A stretch of DNA of 64,000 nucleotides from Vibrio hangzhouensis (lineage in GTDB: Bacteria > Pseudomonadota > Gammaproteobacteria > Enterobacterales > Vibrionaceae). Each line of letters starts with the position of its first letter. The first letter of the stretch is position 1. Both the position numbers and the translations under genes were made by a program. The notes under the pieces were generated by a model. The model was not told the origin of the DNA and ran no database searches. It saw only the letters and a list, made by a program, of their open reading frames with translations. The stretch spans positions 42,390 through 106,389 of the forward strand of contig NZ_FNVG01000016.1 of the NCBI RefSeq assembly GCF_900107935.1. The letters run 5' to 3'. This document shows, piece after piece, positions 26,808-34,912 of the stretch.

Positions 26808-28451
26808 ATGAATGCCTCATTTTTGCGCCGATCCACAATTCAAACCCGACTATACCTGTTAATTACCCTGCTCTCGATCACATTGATTGTGCCCATTGTG
26901 CTTGCACTTATCGACTATCAGCAGTCTCTGAGCGAAGCCAAGCAAACCCAAACCCGCCATCTGGTTGAAAGTGCATACAGCCTGATCGAGCACTACCACT
27001 CTCAGCAGCAGTCCGGCACTCTGAGCAAACAAGCGGCTCAGGAAGCGGCCGCCGGAGCCATTCAGGCCTTACGATATGAAGCCAATGATTATTTCTGGAT
27101 CAATGATCTGACGCCTACCATGATAATGCACCCGATGAAGCCCAAGCTTATTGGGCAAAACTTGAGTCAGGTTACCGACCCGTCAGGGAAAAAGCTGTTT
27201 GTGGAAATGGTCAAGATCGCGCAAGCTCAGCAAGCCGGTGTTGTTCATTATCAGTGGCCCAAACCAGGTTCGGACGCGCCAGTGGAAAAAATATCCTACG
27301 TCAAGATGTTCGCCCCATGGGGCTGGATCATTGGTACCGGCGTCTATGTAGACGATGTCCAGACGCTGATCTGGGACGTTATGCTGAAAGTCCTTATTAC
27401 GCTGGGTATAGCCCTGTTGTTCATGCTTGTCTGCGCGACCTGGATCAGCCGCAGCATTGTGCAACCTTGTCGGGATACCCTTACTGCGCTCAATGATATC
27501 GCCAGCGGTGACGGAGATCTGACGAAGACACTGCCAGAAAATGGCAATGACGAACTGAGCCAGATTGCGGCGGCTTTTAATCGCTTCACCCACAAACTGG
27601 CAACCCTCATTGGCGACATCAAACCCGTCACCGAACACATTACCCAAGCGGCGGCCTCTCTCAATGCTGTAGCTCAGCACAGTGCATCACAATCTCAGCT
27701 TCAGCAGCAATCTGTCGATACCGTCGCCTCAGCGATGAATGAACTGCATGCCAGCAATCAGGAAGTTGCCAATTCGGCGCAACATGCCGCAGAGGCAGCC
27801 AGACAGGCCAGTGAACAAGGCAAACAAGGCAGCGAGGTGATTATTCTGGCGACGTCTTACATGCAGTCCCTGTCTGACCGACTCAGCGAAACTGATCGTA
27901 ACATTCAGGCGCTGACCAACGATACTCAGGAGGTAGGGTCGGTGTTGGAAGTGATTCGGGGAGTCGCAGAACAAACGAACCTGCTCGCACTCAATGCCGC
28001 TATCGAAGCCGCTCGTGCGGGTGAACAAGGGCGTGGTTTTGCGGTGGTTGCCGACGAAGTCCGCACCTTAGCAACACGAACTCAACGCAGTACCGATGAG
28101 ATTGAGCTAATCATCCAGAAACTGCAAACTCAGGCCTCCGATGTAAGCCATTCCATGACTCAGACTCAACAGCAGTCTCAAGACACGCTAGAACAAGCGG
28201 ATAAAGCCAGATGGGCTCTGCAACAAATCGATGCTCAGGTGAACACCATTGTCGCGTTAAACCAACAAATTGCCGAAGCGAGTGCGCAGCAGACATTAGC
28301 CACCGACGAAATCAGCCAGAACCTGACGCAAATTGCCGACCATGGCAGCCAGTCAGCAGCAGAAGCGCAAAAAATCGCCCAAACCAGTGAACAGCTGATG
28401 GACAGTGGCCACCAGCTCACCTCTGGAGTCGGCACATTCAAAGTGTCTTAA
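26808..28451 (+). CDS. Methyl-accepting chemotaxis protein with single Cache domain
   Basis: A 547-residue chemoreceptor. A transmembrane helix (about 18-35) is followed by a periplasmic sCache_2 domain (about 45-185) containing YFWINDLTPTMIMHPMKP and FAPWGWIIGTGVYVDDV. A second membrane helix (about 195-215), a HAMP domain and a signalling domain follow; the hairpin tip reads GVAEQTNLLALNAAIEAARAGEQ. There is no CheR-binding pentapeptide at the C-terminus. The ligand is unknown; sCache_2 receptors often sense small carboxylates. AAGGAG precedes the ATG. It sits alone between fis and zntR. Confidence 0.92.
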   Translation: MNASFLRRSTIQTRLYLLITLLSITLIVPIVLALIDYQQSLSEAKQTQTRHLVESAYSLIEHYHSQQQSGTLSKQAAQEAAAGAIQALRYEANDYFWINDLTPTMIMHPMKPKLIGQNLSQVTDPSGKKLFVEMVKIAQAQQAGVVHYQWPKPGSDAPVEKISYVKMFAPWGWIIGTGVYVDDVQTLIWDVMLKVLITLGIALLFMLVCATWISRSIVQPCRDTLTALNDIASGDGDLTKTLPENGNDELSQIAAAFNRFTHKLATLIGDIKPVTEHITQAAASLNAVAQHSASQSQLQQQSVDTVASAMNELHASNQEVANSAQHAAEAARQASEQGKQGSEVIILATSYMQSLSDRLSETDRNIQALTNDTQEVGSVLEVIRGVAEQTNLLALNAAIEAARAGEQGRGFAVVADEVRTLATRTQRSTDEIELIIQKLQTQASDVSHSMTQTQQQSQDTLEQADKARWALQQIDAQVNTIVALNQQIAEASAQQTLATDEISQNLTQIADHGSQSAAEAQKIAQTSEQLMDSGHQLTSGVGTFKVS

Positions 28452-28556
28452 CGGATAGTGCATGGCGAGCGAGATGATCGTTCGCCAATTCCGCAAAGCC
28501 AGCATTTAAAGAGGCAAACGTAGTCTATTAATCTCGTCCATATTCTCAGACTGAGC

Positions 28557-28952
28557 TCATTCCAGCGCCGCAAGTATCGAACAATGACTCGCATCGTGTT
28601 CATGTCCGCAGCACGCATCATTAATTTTCTTCAGCGCAGAGCGAATCCGTGTTAGCTCAGCGATTTTTCCATCGATAATGCCCAGTTTTGCCGTAGTGAT
28701 GGCCTTCACTTCCGCGCAACTGTGCTCTGTGGCCTCAAGTTTGATGCTCAGCAACTCTTTGATCTCATCCAGACTGAGCCCTAACTCCTTCGCCTTTAAG
28801 ATGAAGCTGACCTGTTTCTGGCTTTCCTCGTTATAGAGGCGATAGCCCGATTCACTGCGACCTACGGGAGCAATCAGTTGGTTTTTCTCATAAAATCTCA
28901 ACGTATCCGCTGTGACTTTGCAGCGTTTTGCTAACTCACCTATCTGAAACAT
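28557..28952 (-). CDS. zntR: Zinc-responsive MerR-family regulator ZntR
   Basis: Dimeric transcription activator that twists the zntA promoter when it binds excess Zn(II). The start is placed at 28952 (MFQIGELAKRCKVTADTLRFYEK), matching E. coli MYRIGELAKMAEVTPDTIRYYEK; the longer frame adds 19 non-conserved residues. A helix-turn-helix (1-70) is followed by a dimerisation helix and the metal loop NDACCGHEHDASHC, with the upstream Cys in EHSCAEVK; these are the ZntR zinc ligands. The 131 residues are slightly shorter than in E. coli (141). The target zntA is not in this window. No strong ribosome site is seen at either start. Confidence 0.88.
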   Translation of the reverse strand: MFQIGELAKRCKVTADTLRFYEKNQLIAPVGRSESGYRLYNEESQKQVSFILKAKELGLSLDEIKELLSIKLEATEHSCAEVKAITTAKLGIIDGKIAELTRIRSALKKINDACCGHEHDASHCSILAALE

Positions 28953-29021
28953 AACCGTATAAATTAACCTCTTTGTTACAAAAGTGTTCTTTAACAGGCT
29001 TTTTTGCACTTTTTTTGCCTA

Positions 29022-29066
29022 TGCCAAACGATTGCGCGAGCTTTTTTGTAATAGATTGGTTAGAAT
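29022..29066 (+). promoter_or_regulatory. PurR box and promoter of purHD
   Basis: CCAAACGATTGC at 29024-29035 matches 10 of 12 bases of the PurR core GCAAACGTTTGC. TAGAAT at 29061-29066 can be the -10 element, with the weak -35 abutting the PurR box, so bound repressor would block RNA polymerase. PurR control of purHD is known in E. coli. Confidence 0.6.
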
Positions 29067-29243
29067 ACGCGCCATCGCCACCCCGGTGGTAAAAATCCAA
29101 GGGTATTTGCCCAACAGACGACTGGGTCACCTCAATCATGAAAGACCTCGTCCTGTTTGGCAACTATCTTTAAATCCGCAGGCCAAGCCAATCGTTTGTC
29201 CTGTACACAGCAACACAATCTGTGACTTTGAGGAAACAGAAGC

Positions 29244-30836
29244 ATGAGTAACGCTCGTCCAATTCGCCGCGCTTTAATCAGCGTATCTGACAAAACTGGT
29301 ATCGTTGAATTCGCACAAGCACTAGCACAACGCGGTGTTGATATCCTTTCTACTGGTGGAACTGCTCGCCTTTTGGCTGAGCAAGGCATCGCAGTAACTG
29401 AAGTATCTGACTACACTGGCTTCCCAGAGATGATGGATGGTCGTGTTAAGACGCTACATCCAAAAGTACACGGTGGCGTACTGGGTCGTCGCGGTCAAGA
29501 CGACGAGGTGATGGCAACTCACGGCATCAACCCAATCGATATGGTGGTGGTAAACCTATACCCATTCGCTGCAACCGTAGCAAAAGAAGGCTGCACACTA
29601 GAAGACGCCGTGGAAAACATCGATATCGGTGGTCCAACTATGGTGCGCTCTGCAGCGAAAAACCACAAAGACGTGACTATCGTTGTTAACGCACACGACT
29701 ACGACCGCGTTATTGCTGAAATGGACGCAAACGACAAATCTCTAACTCTAGAGACACGTTTCGACCTAGCTATCGCCGCGTTTGAGCACACGGCATCTTA
29801 CGATGGCATGATCGCTAACTACTTCGGCACTATGGTTCCATCTTACGGTGAGAACAAAGAGGGTGATGAAGAGTCTAAATTCCCACGCACGTTTAACCAG
29901 CAGTTCGTGAAGAAACAAGACATGCGCTACGGTGAGAACAGCCACCAAGATGCAGCATTCTACGTAGAAGCAAATCCAGAAGAAGCATCTGTTTCGACTG
30001 CTCACCAAATTCAAGGTAAAGCGCTGTCTTACAACAACATTGCGGACACTGACGCAGCACTTGAGTGTGTGAAAGAGTTTGATGAGCCAGCTTGCGTTAT
30101 CGTTAAGCACGCTAACCCATGTGGTGTTGCGCTAGGTAAAGACATTCTTGAAGCGTATGACCGCGCATACAAAACTGACCCAACATCAGCGTTTGGCGGC
30201 ATCATCGCCTTCAACCAAGAGCTCGATGCAGAAACAGCGAAAGCGATTGTTGAGCGTCAGTTTGTTGAAGTGATTATCGCTCCTTCTGTTTCAGCTGAAG
30301 CAGTAGAAGTGGTTGCGGCTAAGAAAAACGTTCGCCTACTAGAGTGTGGTGAGTGGACAACTAAGACAACTGGTTTTGACGTTAAACGCGTTAACGGTGG
30401 TCTTCTGGTTCAAGACCGCGACCAAGGCATGGTATCGCTAGATGACCTTAAAGTGGTTTCTAAACGTCAACCTACCGAAGAAGAGCTGAAAGATGCGCTA
30501 TTCTGCTGGAAAGTGGCTAAGTATGTTAAGTCAAACGCGATCGTTTACTCAAAAGGCGACATGACTATCGGTGTGGGCGCTGGCCAAATGAGCCGCGTGT
30601 ACTCTGCAAAAATTGCTGGCATCAAAGCGGCTGACGAAGGTCTGCAGGTTGAAGACTGTGTAATGGCATCCGATGCGTTCTTCCCATTCCGTGATGGCAT
30701 TGACGCTGCAGCAGAAGCTGGCATCAAGTGCGTTATCCAACCAGGTGGCTCTATGCGTGATGACGAAGTTATCGCAGCCGCTGACGAGCATGGCATGGCG
30801 ATGATCTTCACAGGCATGCGCCACTTCCGTCACTAA
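29244..30836 (+). CDS. purH: Bifunctional AICAR formyltransferase/IMP cyclohydrolase
   Basis: Catalyses the last two steps of IMP synthesis. The N-terminal IMP cyclohydrolase domain (about 1-200) begins RRALISVSDKTGIVEFAQAL and contains DGRVKTLHPKVHGG. The C-terminal transformylase domain includes the catalytic Lys-His in IVKHANPCGVALG (about 283-295) and the terminal QPGGSMRDDEVIAAADEHGM block. The 530 residues are normal (529 in E. coli). It has a leader of about 175 nt after the PurR-controlled promoter. It is followed by purD across an 85-bp gap containing a long hairpin. Codon bias is strong. Confidence 0.97.
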   Translation: MSNARPIRRALISVSDKTGIVEFAQALAQRGVDILSTGGTARLLAEQGIAVTEVSDYTGFPEMMDGRVKTLHPKVHGGVLGRRGQDDEVMATHGINPIDMVVVNLYPFAATVAKEGCTLEDAVENIDIGGPTMVRSAAKNHKDVTIVVNAHDYDRVIAEMDANDKSLTLETRFDLAIAAFEHTASYDGMIANYFGTMVPSYGENKEGDEESKFPRTFNQQFVKKQDMRYGENSHQDAAFYVEANPEEASVSTAHQIQGKALSYNNIADTDAALECVKEFDEPACVIVKHANPCGVALGKDILEAYDRAYKTDPTSAFGGIIAFNQELDAETAKAIVERQFVEVIIAPSVSAEAVEVVAAKKNVRLLECGEWTTKTTGFDVKRVNGGLLVQDRDQGMVSLDDLKVVSKRQPTEEELKDALFCWKVAKYVKSNAIVYSKGDMTIGVGAGQMSRVYSAKIAGIKAADEGLQVEDCVMASDAFFPFRDGIDAAAEAGIKCVIQPGGSMRDDEVIAAADEHGMAMIFTGMRHFRH

Positions 30837-30898
30837 TTACTCGTCGCATTTGGTGCTGTAGCCGCATTAGCGCTGCAACACCAACTGCTTAGAGTAAT
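30836..30898 (+). repeat. Long imperfect hairpin between purH and purD
   Basis: Nested inverted repeats span nearly the whole intercistronic gap. The outer arms are ATTACTC (30836-30842) and GAGTAAT (30892-30898). The inner arms are TTGGTGCTGTAGC (30850-30862) and GCTGCAACACCAA (30871-30883), with one mismatch and one wobble. There is no T tract, so it is more likely an mRNA-stability or processing element than a terminator. Confidence 0.6.
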
Positions 30899-30921
30899 CC
30901 AAACTTTAGAAAGGATTAATT

Positions 30922-32211
30922 ATGAATATTCTAGTAATCGGTGCTGGTGGTCGTGAGCACGCTCTGGGTTGGAAAGTGGCTCAGAATCCAAATGTTGAAA
31001 CGGTTTTCGTCGCACCAGGCAACGCAGGCACTGCGCTTGAGCCTAAGCTAGAAAACGTAGCGATTGACGTTGAAGACATTCAAGGTCTGGTTGCGTTTGC
31101 ACAAGATAAAAACATCGAGCTAACCATTGTTGGTCCTGAAGCACCACTTGTGATTGGTGTGGTTGATGCGTTCCAAGAAGCCGGTCTAGCGATCTTTGGT
31201 CCTACTCAAGCTGCCGCTCAGCTAGAAGGTTCAAAAGCGTTCACCAAAGACTTCCTAGCTCGTCACGCGATTCCAACTGGCGCTTACGCTAACTTCACCG
31301 AAATTGAACCTGCACTGGCTTACGTTCGTGAGCAAGGCGCACCAATCGTTGTTAAGGCTGACGGTCTTGCTGCTGGTAAAGGCGTGATCGTTGCGATGAC
31401 GCTTGAAGAGGCGGAAGACGCCATCAAAGACATGCTGGCAGGCAACGCATTTGGTGAAGCAGGCAGCCGCGTGGTGATCGAAGAGTTTCTGGATGGTGAA
31501 GAAGCCAGCTTCATCGTGATGGTTGACGGTGAAAACGTTCTGCCAATGGCAACCAGTCAAGACCACAAACGTGTCGGCGATAAAGACACAGGTCCCAACA
31601 CGGGTGGCATGGGTGCTTACTCGCCAGCTCCAGTGGTGACGCAAGAAATCCATAACCGCATCATGGAAGAAGTTATCTATCCAACGGTTCGCGGTATGGC
31701 TTCAGAAGGTAACCCATACACAGGTTTCCTATACGCGGGTCTGATGATCGATAAAGACGGTACACCAAAGGTTATCGAGTATAACTGTCGTTTTGGTGAC
31801 CCTGAGACCCAACCTATCATGATGCGTATGCAATCTGACATGGTTGAGCTGTGCCAAGCAGCCATCGACAAGAAGCTAGACCAGGTAGAATCTAAATGGG
31901 ATCCACGTGCCTCTATCGGTATCGTTCTGGCGGCAGGCGGCTACCCAGCATCTTACAATAAGGGTGACGTGATTTCAGGCCTACCAACGACTGACGTTGA
32001 AGGTGAGAAAGTGTTCCACGCAGGCACAACTGATAAAGACGGCGATGTGGTCACTAATGGCGGCCGCGTCCTTTGTGCAACAGCACTTGGCAATACGGTT
32101 TCTGAAGCGCAAGCACGTGCTTATGGGCTAACTAAGAAAATCAGCTGGGACGGTATGTTCCACCGCAACGACATTGGCTATCGCGCCATTGCACGCGAGC
32201 AGGGTGAGTAA
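30922..32211 (+). CDS. purD: Phosphoribosylamine-glycine ligase (GARS)
   Basis: ATP-grasp ligase that joins phosphoribosylamine and glycine, the second step of purine synthesis. The protein starts MNILVIGAGGREHALGWK, typical of GARS, and carries PIVVKADGLAAGKGVIVA (about 140-157), the ATP-grasp metal site EYNCRFGDPETQPIM (about 287-301), and the conserved GPNTGGMGAYSPAP. The 429 residues match E. coli PurD. It is co-transcribed with purH and shares a bidirectional terminator with the convergent DUF1481 gene. Confidence 0.97.
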   Translation: MNILVIGAGGREHALGWKVAQNPNVETVFVAPGNAGTALEPKLENVAIDVEDIQGLVAFAQDKNIELTIVGPEAPLVIGVVDAFQEAGLAIFGPTQAAAQLEGSKAFTKDFLARHAIPTGAYANFTEIEPALAYVREQGAPIVVKADGLAAGKGVIVAMTLEEAEDAIKDMLAGNAFGEAGSRVVIEEFLDGEEASFIVMVDGENVLPMATSQDHKRVGDKDTGPNTGGMGAYSPAPVVTQEIHNRIMEEVIYPTVRGMASEGNPYTGFLYAGLMIDKDGTPKVIEYNCRFGDPETQPIMMRMQSDMVELCQAAIDKKLDQVESKWDPRASIGIVLAAGGYPASYNKGDVISGLPTTDVEGEKVFHAGTTDKDGDVVTNGGRVLCATALGNTVSEAQARAYGLTKKISWDGMFHRNDIGYRAIAREQGE

Positions 32212-32225
32212 CCCCAGACAAAGAA

Positions 32226-32252
32226 AAAAGGCGCTCCGTGGAGCGCCTTTTT
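32226..32252. terminator. Bidirectional terminator between purD and DUF1481 gene
   Basis: The stem GGCGCTC / GAGCGCC is flanked by an A run on the left and a T run on the right, giving U-tracts for transcripts in both directions. Confidence 0.88.
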
Positions 32253-32944
32253 TATTGGGTAATCAATTGTGGCCGTTTAATACAATCACTGGACCCATCA
32301 GCCAACATCAGCAATTGCTCGACTCTGGCGCCCGTCAGGCGGGTACTACCAAGAAAAGCCACATAACTTTCTACTTCGGCCAGACGCTGCACTACAAAGT
32401 CCGGCAAACTCTGCTCAAACTTGATCTTACTGAACTCAATGCCATTGCAGGTTTCCAGAGTTTCGCCATCCCAGTGTCCCTGAATCAGCTCAAGACCATC
32501 ATTGTCCTGCTCTTTCACCCGTTCAGCCAGCAGCCCTGCCTCACGCTGATAGTTTTCCAGCTGAGCGCGCCGGATAGGCAGCACCTTACCATTGCGGCGA
32601 TATTGCTGATAGATCGCCTCACCATCCTTATTAAACCGAACGTGAATGCGATATTTCACCGAACCGGATTCAAGGTCGTTTTGCTCTCCTTCTCGCACAA
32701 ACTCTCGCAGCGTATCACCCGTCCAACGATAATTGGACTGGTACCAGCCATAATCATTCATATTGACGTAATCTGCGGCACTGTATGGCTGAGTTAGTCG
32801 TTCTGTATACCAATACAAACTCGTCGCATCGCCAAGCGTCTGGCCACCCGTATACTCTGAAAACTGATTCAGACTGGGTGAAGGGGAAGAGGAACACCCG
32901 ACGACCGTGGCGGCGATAAGTGAGAGCAACAGCGTTTTTTTCAT
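32252..32944 (-). CDS. DUF1481 lipoprotein (YjaH-like)
   Basis: The start is set at 32944, where a lipoprotein signal begins (MKKTLLLSLIAATVVGCSSS); a frame 19 residues longer exists but its Cys/Arg-rich start looks non-coding. The lipobox VVGC predicts cleavage before Cys16 and lipidation. The mature region (about 215 aa) fits DUF1481, whose E. coli member yjaH also lies beside hupA. A Ser/Pro linker follows the Cys. The function is unknown. It lies downstream of hupA on the same strand, with a terminator between them. Confidence 0.85.
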   Translation of the reverse strand: MKKTLLLSLIAATVVGCSSSPSPSLNQFSEYTGGQTLGDATSLYWYTERLTQPYSAADYVNMNDYGWYQSNYRWTGDTLREFVREGEQNDLESGSVKYRIHVRFNKDGEAIYQQYRRNGKVLPIRRAQLENYQREAGLLAERVKEQDNDGLELIQGHWDGETLETCNGIEFSKIKFEQSLPDFVVQRLAEVESYVAFLGSTRLTGARVEQLLMLADGSSDCIKRPQLITQ

Positions 32945-33106
32945 GGATGTCTTAAACCTCAAATAAAAGCAGCGTAGGCAAACAACACACCTTCTCCTCA
33001 CTGTAAGACAGCGCGAATGTTCAGGCGTTCACTTCAATTCGGAGGGGAGAGAGATTGATGGGTAATCGCGCTAGCAGCACTAACACGTTTATCGATCAAC
33101 CACTGA

Positions 33107-33139
33107 GAAAGAAAACAGCACCGATGTAACCATCGGTGC
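33107..33139 (-). terminator. Intrinsic terminator after hupA
   Basis: Read leftward, the stem GCACCGATG / CATCGGTGC with a GTTA loop is followed by TGTTTTCTTTC. It lies 9 bp past the hupA stop. Confidence 0.78.
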
Positions 33140-33147
33140 CGTCGAGA

Positions 33148-33420
33148 TTATTTAACTGCGTCTTTTAGCGCTTTACCAGCTACGAATGCTGGAACATTCG
33201 CTGCAGCGATTTGGATCTCTTCACCAGTCTTTGGGTTACGACCAGTGCGAGCTGCACGGTGGTTTACTTTGAACGTACCAAAACCAATTAGTTGAACTTG
33301 GTCACCTTCAGTTAGCGCTTCAGATACGCCTGAAAGCGTCGCTTCTAGCGCTGCTTTAGCTTGTGCTTTAGATAGGTCAGCTTTTTCAGCGATAAAGTCG
33401 ATTAATTGGGTCTTGTTCAT
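33148..33420 (-). CDS. hupA: DNA-binding protein HU-alpha
   Basis: Small nucleoid protein that bends and compacts DNA. The start at 33420 gives MNKTQLIDFIAEKADLSKAQA, the normal HU N-terminus and a 90-residue protein like E. coli HU-alpha; a frame six codons longer begins MKKGNL, which in fact covers the ribosome site (AAGGGAAA). The DNA-binding beta arm with GRNPKTGEEIQI (about 53-64) is intact. Codon use is strongly biased. The placement next to purHD and a DUF1481 gene mirrors E. coli. Confidence 0.97.
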   Translation of the reverse strand: MNKTQLIDFIAEKADLSKAQAKAALEATLSGVSEALTEGDQVQLIGFGTFKVNHRAARTGRNPKTGEEIQIAAANVPAFVAGKALKDAVK

Positions 33421-33740
33421 TAGGTTTCCCTTCTTCATGTTATCGAGTTAAAGCCCACTCTAAATCATAAAGCCCCCATCTGGCAAAGGTTTGTCGCCGA
33501 TCTTTATTGCTTATGACGTAGATTTAACCGTTTTATGAGCATTAACTCACAATTTAATATGTGCAGATTGACTTGCAAGCCTTGTAATTTGACTCATAAA
33601 GTCCCATAAATGCACTGCCACACTAGCGATAAGCCTGATAAATCGGTTGTGAGGCGACCTTTTTTTTAAGCACTCACCAACAATGCACAGGCTCATTTCG
33701 CAGCAAAGTTAGGTTGATGTGTGCACTTATTAGGAAATGA
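33421..33740. other. Divergent intergenic region between hupA and CNNM-family gene
   Basis: 320 bp without a gene. It is AT-rich (TTTATGAG and CTCATAAA repeats in both orientations between 33530 and 33600) and must hold the hupA promoter and the promoter for the rightward gene, whose ribosome site AGGAAA is at 33732. No operator is convincing. Confidence 0.5.
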
Positions 33741-34850
33741 ATGTTTCTTTTAACGGTTTATATTACAGTCGCTATCGGCGTCTCCTTCATCTGTTCAGTA
33801 CTAGAAGCGGTGCTTCTCAGTATCACGCCGAGTTATCTGGCGCAGTTGAGACAAAAGGGACACCCTGCTGCTGACAAGCTGTCGAAACTAAAAGCAGAAC
33901 TCGATCGTCCTCTTGCCTCCATCCTGACATTGAATACCATCGCTCACACCATTGGTGCTGCCAGCGCAGGGGCGCAAGCAGCTAAAGTCTTTGGCAGCCA
34001 GTGGTTAGGTGTGTTCTCTGCTGTGCTGACGTTAGGCATTCTGGTCTTGTCGGAAATCGTACCGAAAACCATTGGAGCCACATACTGGCGTCAACTGGCT
34101 CCGGTAGCGGCGACCACACTTCGTTGGATGGTCTGGGCTCTGACGCCTTTTGTTTGGTTCTCAGAGCAAATCACCAAACGTCTGGCCCGTGGTCATGAAG
34201 CACCGAAAATGCGCGATGAACTTTCTGCCATGGCAATGCTCGCCAAAGAAAGTGGCGAGTTTGCGGAAGGTGAATCCAATATTCTGAACAATATCCTCAA
34301 TATTCAGGATATTCCGGTCACACAGGTCATGACCCCTCGACCTGTGGTATTCCGTGTTCCGGCTGAAATGACGATTAACGAATTTTTGCAACAGCACAAA
34401 GAAACACCGTTTTCGCGTCCGCTGATTTATAGCCAGCAAAAAGACAACATTCTTGGCTTTGTTCATCGTCTCGAGCTGTTTAAGCTTCAGCAACAAGGGT
34501 GTGGTGACAAACAGCTTGGCTCGGTAATGCGACCGATTCAGGTGCTGTTTAACACCATCATGCTTCCAAAAGCATTTGAACAAATGATGGCAGCTCGTCT
34601 GCAGATTGCCATGATCGTCGATGAATACGGTACCATTCAGGGCATCATTACTCTGGAAGACATCTTCGAGCACCTGCTAGGTCAAGAGATTGTTGACGAA
34701 GCCGACAAGACCACCGACATGCAGCAGCTCGCCTACCAACGCTGGGAGCACTGGAAAGAAAAGCACAGCATGATTGACGGCTCAGATGAAGACGATGCCA
34801 ATGAGCCGGAACAAGGCTCTGGCGAAGACATCAATAAAAAAGAGTCATAA
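33741..34850 (+). CDS. CNNM (DUF21) and CBS-domain membrane protein, CorB/hemolysin-C family
   Basis: A 369-residue membrane protein. The N-terminal CNNM domain (about 1-160) has three or four hydrophobic segments and the family patterns SVLEAVLLSITPSYL and LVLSEIVPKTIGATYW. A CBS pair follows (about 195-320) with VTQVMTPRP and MIVDEYGTIQGIITLEDIFEHLLG. The tail is acidic. The short CorC_HlyC domain usual at the C-terminus of longer members is lacking. Relatives are magnesium/cobalt exporters or putative hemolysins; transport of divalent cations is plausible, toxicity is not implied. Confidence 0.88.
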   Translation: MFLLTVYITVAIGVSFICSVLEAVLLSITPSYLAQLRQKGHPAADKLSKLKAELDRPLASILTLNTIAHTIGAASAGAQAAKVFGSQWLGVFSAVLTLGILVLSEIVPKTIGATYWRQLAPVAATTLRWMVWALTPFVWFSEQITKRLARGHEAPKMRDELSAMAMLAKESGEFAEGESNILNNILNIQDIPVTQVMTPRPVVFRVPAEMTINEFLQQHKETPFSRPLIYSQQKDNILGFVHRLELFKLQQQGCGDKQLGSVMRPIQVLFNTIMLPKAFEQMMAARLQIAMIVDEYGTIQGIITLEDIFEHLLGQEIVDEADKTTDMQQLAYQRWEHWKEKHSMIDGSDEDDANEPEQGSGEDINKKES

Positions 34851-34854
34851 AAAC

Positions 34855-34882
34855 AAAAGGCAGCGTTACAACGCTGCCTTTT
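34855..34882. terminator. Bidirectional terminator between CNNM gene and retropepsin-like gene
   Basis: A perfect stem AAAAGGCAGCGTT / AACGCTGCCTTTT with a short loop gives U-tracts on both strands. Confidence 0.85.
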
Positions 34883-34912
34883 AACTTGGTAGATTCACCA
34901 CTTCAAATCATG

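Noticed and set aside
28936..29247. Small frames on both strands over the zntR-purH gap
   Set aside because: They overlap the PurR box, the purH promoter and the starts of zntR or purH and have no ribosome sites; best explained as chance frames.
30901..30913. Further copy of the CTAAAGT motif just before purD
   Set aside because: Only the core matches, it overlaps the purD ribosome-site region, and purD has no link to acetate control.
32174..32797. 207-aa rightward frame opposite the DUF1481 gene
   Set aside because: It begins inside purD, runs through the terminator and is antisense to a lipoprotein gene with clear signal peptide and family match.
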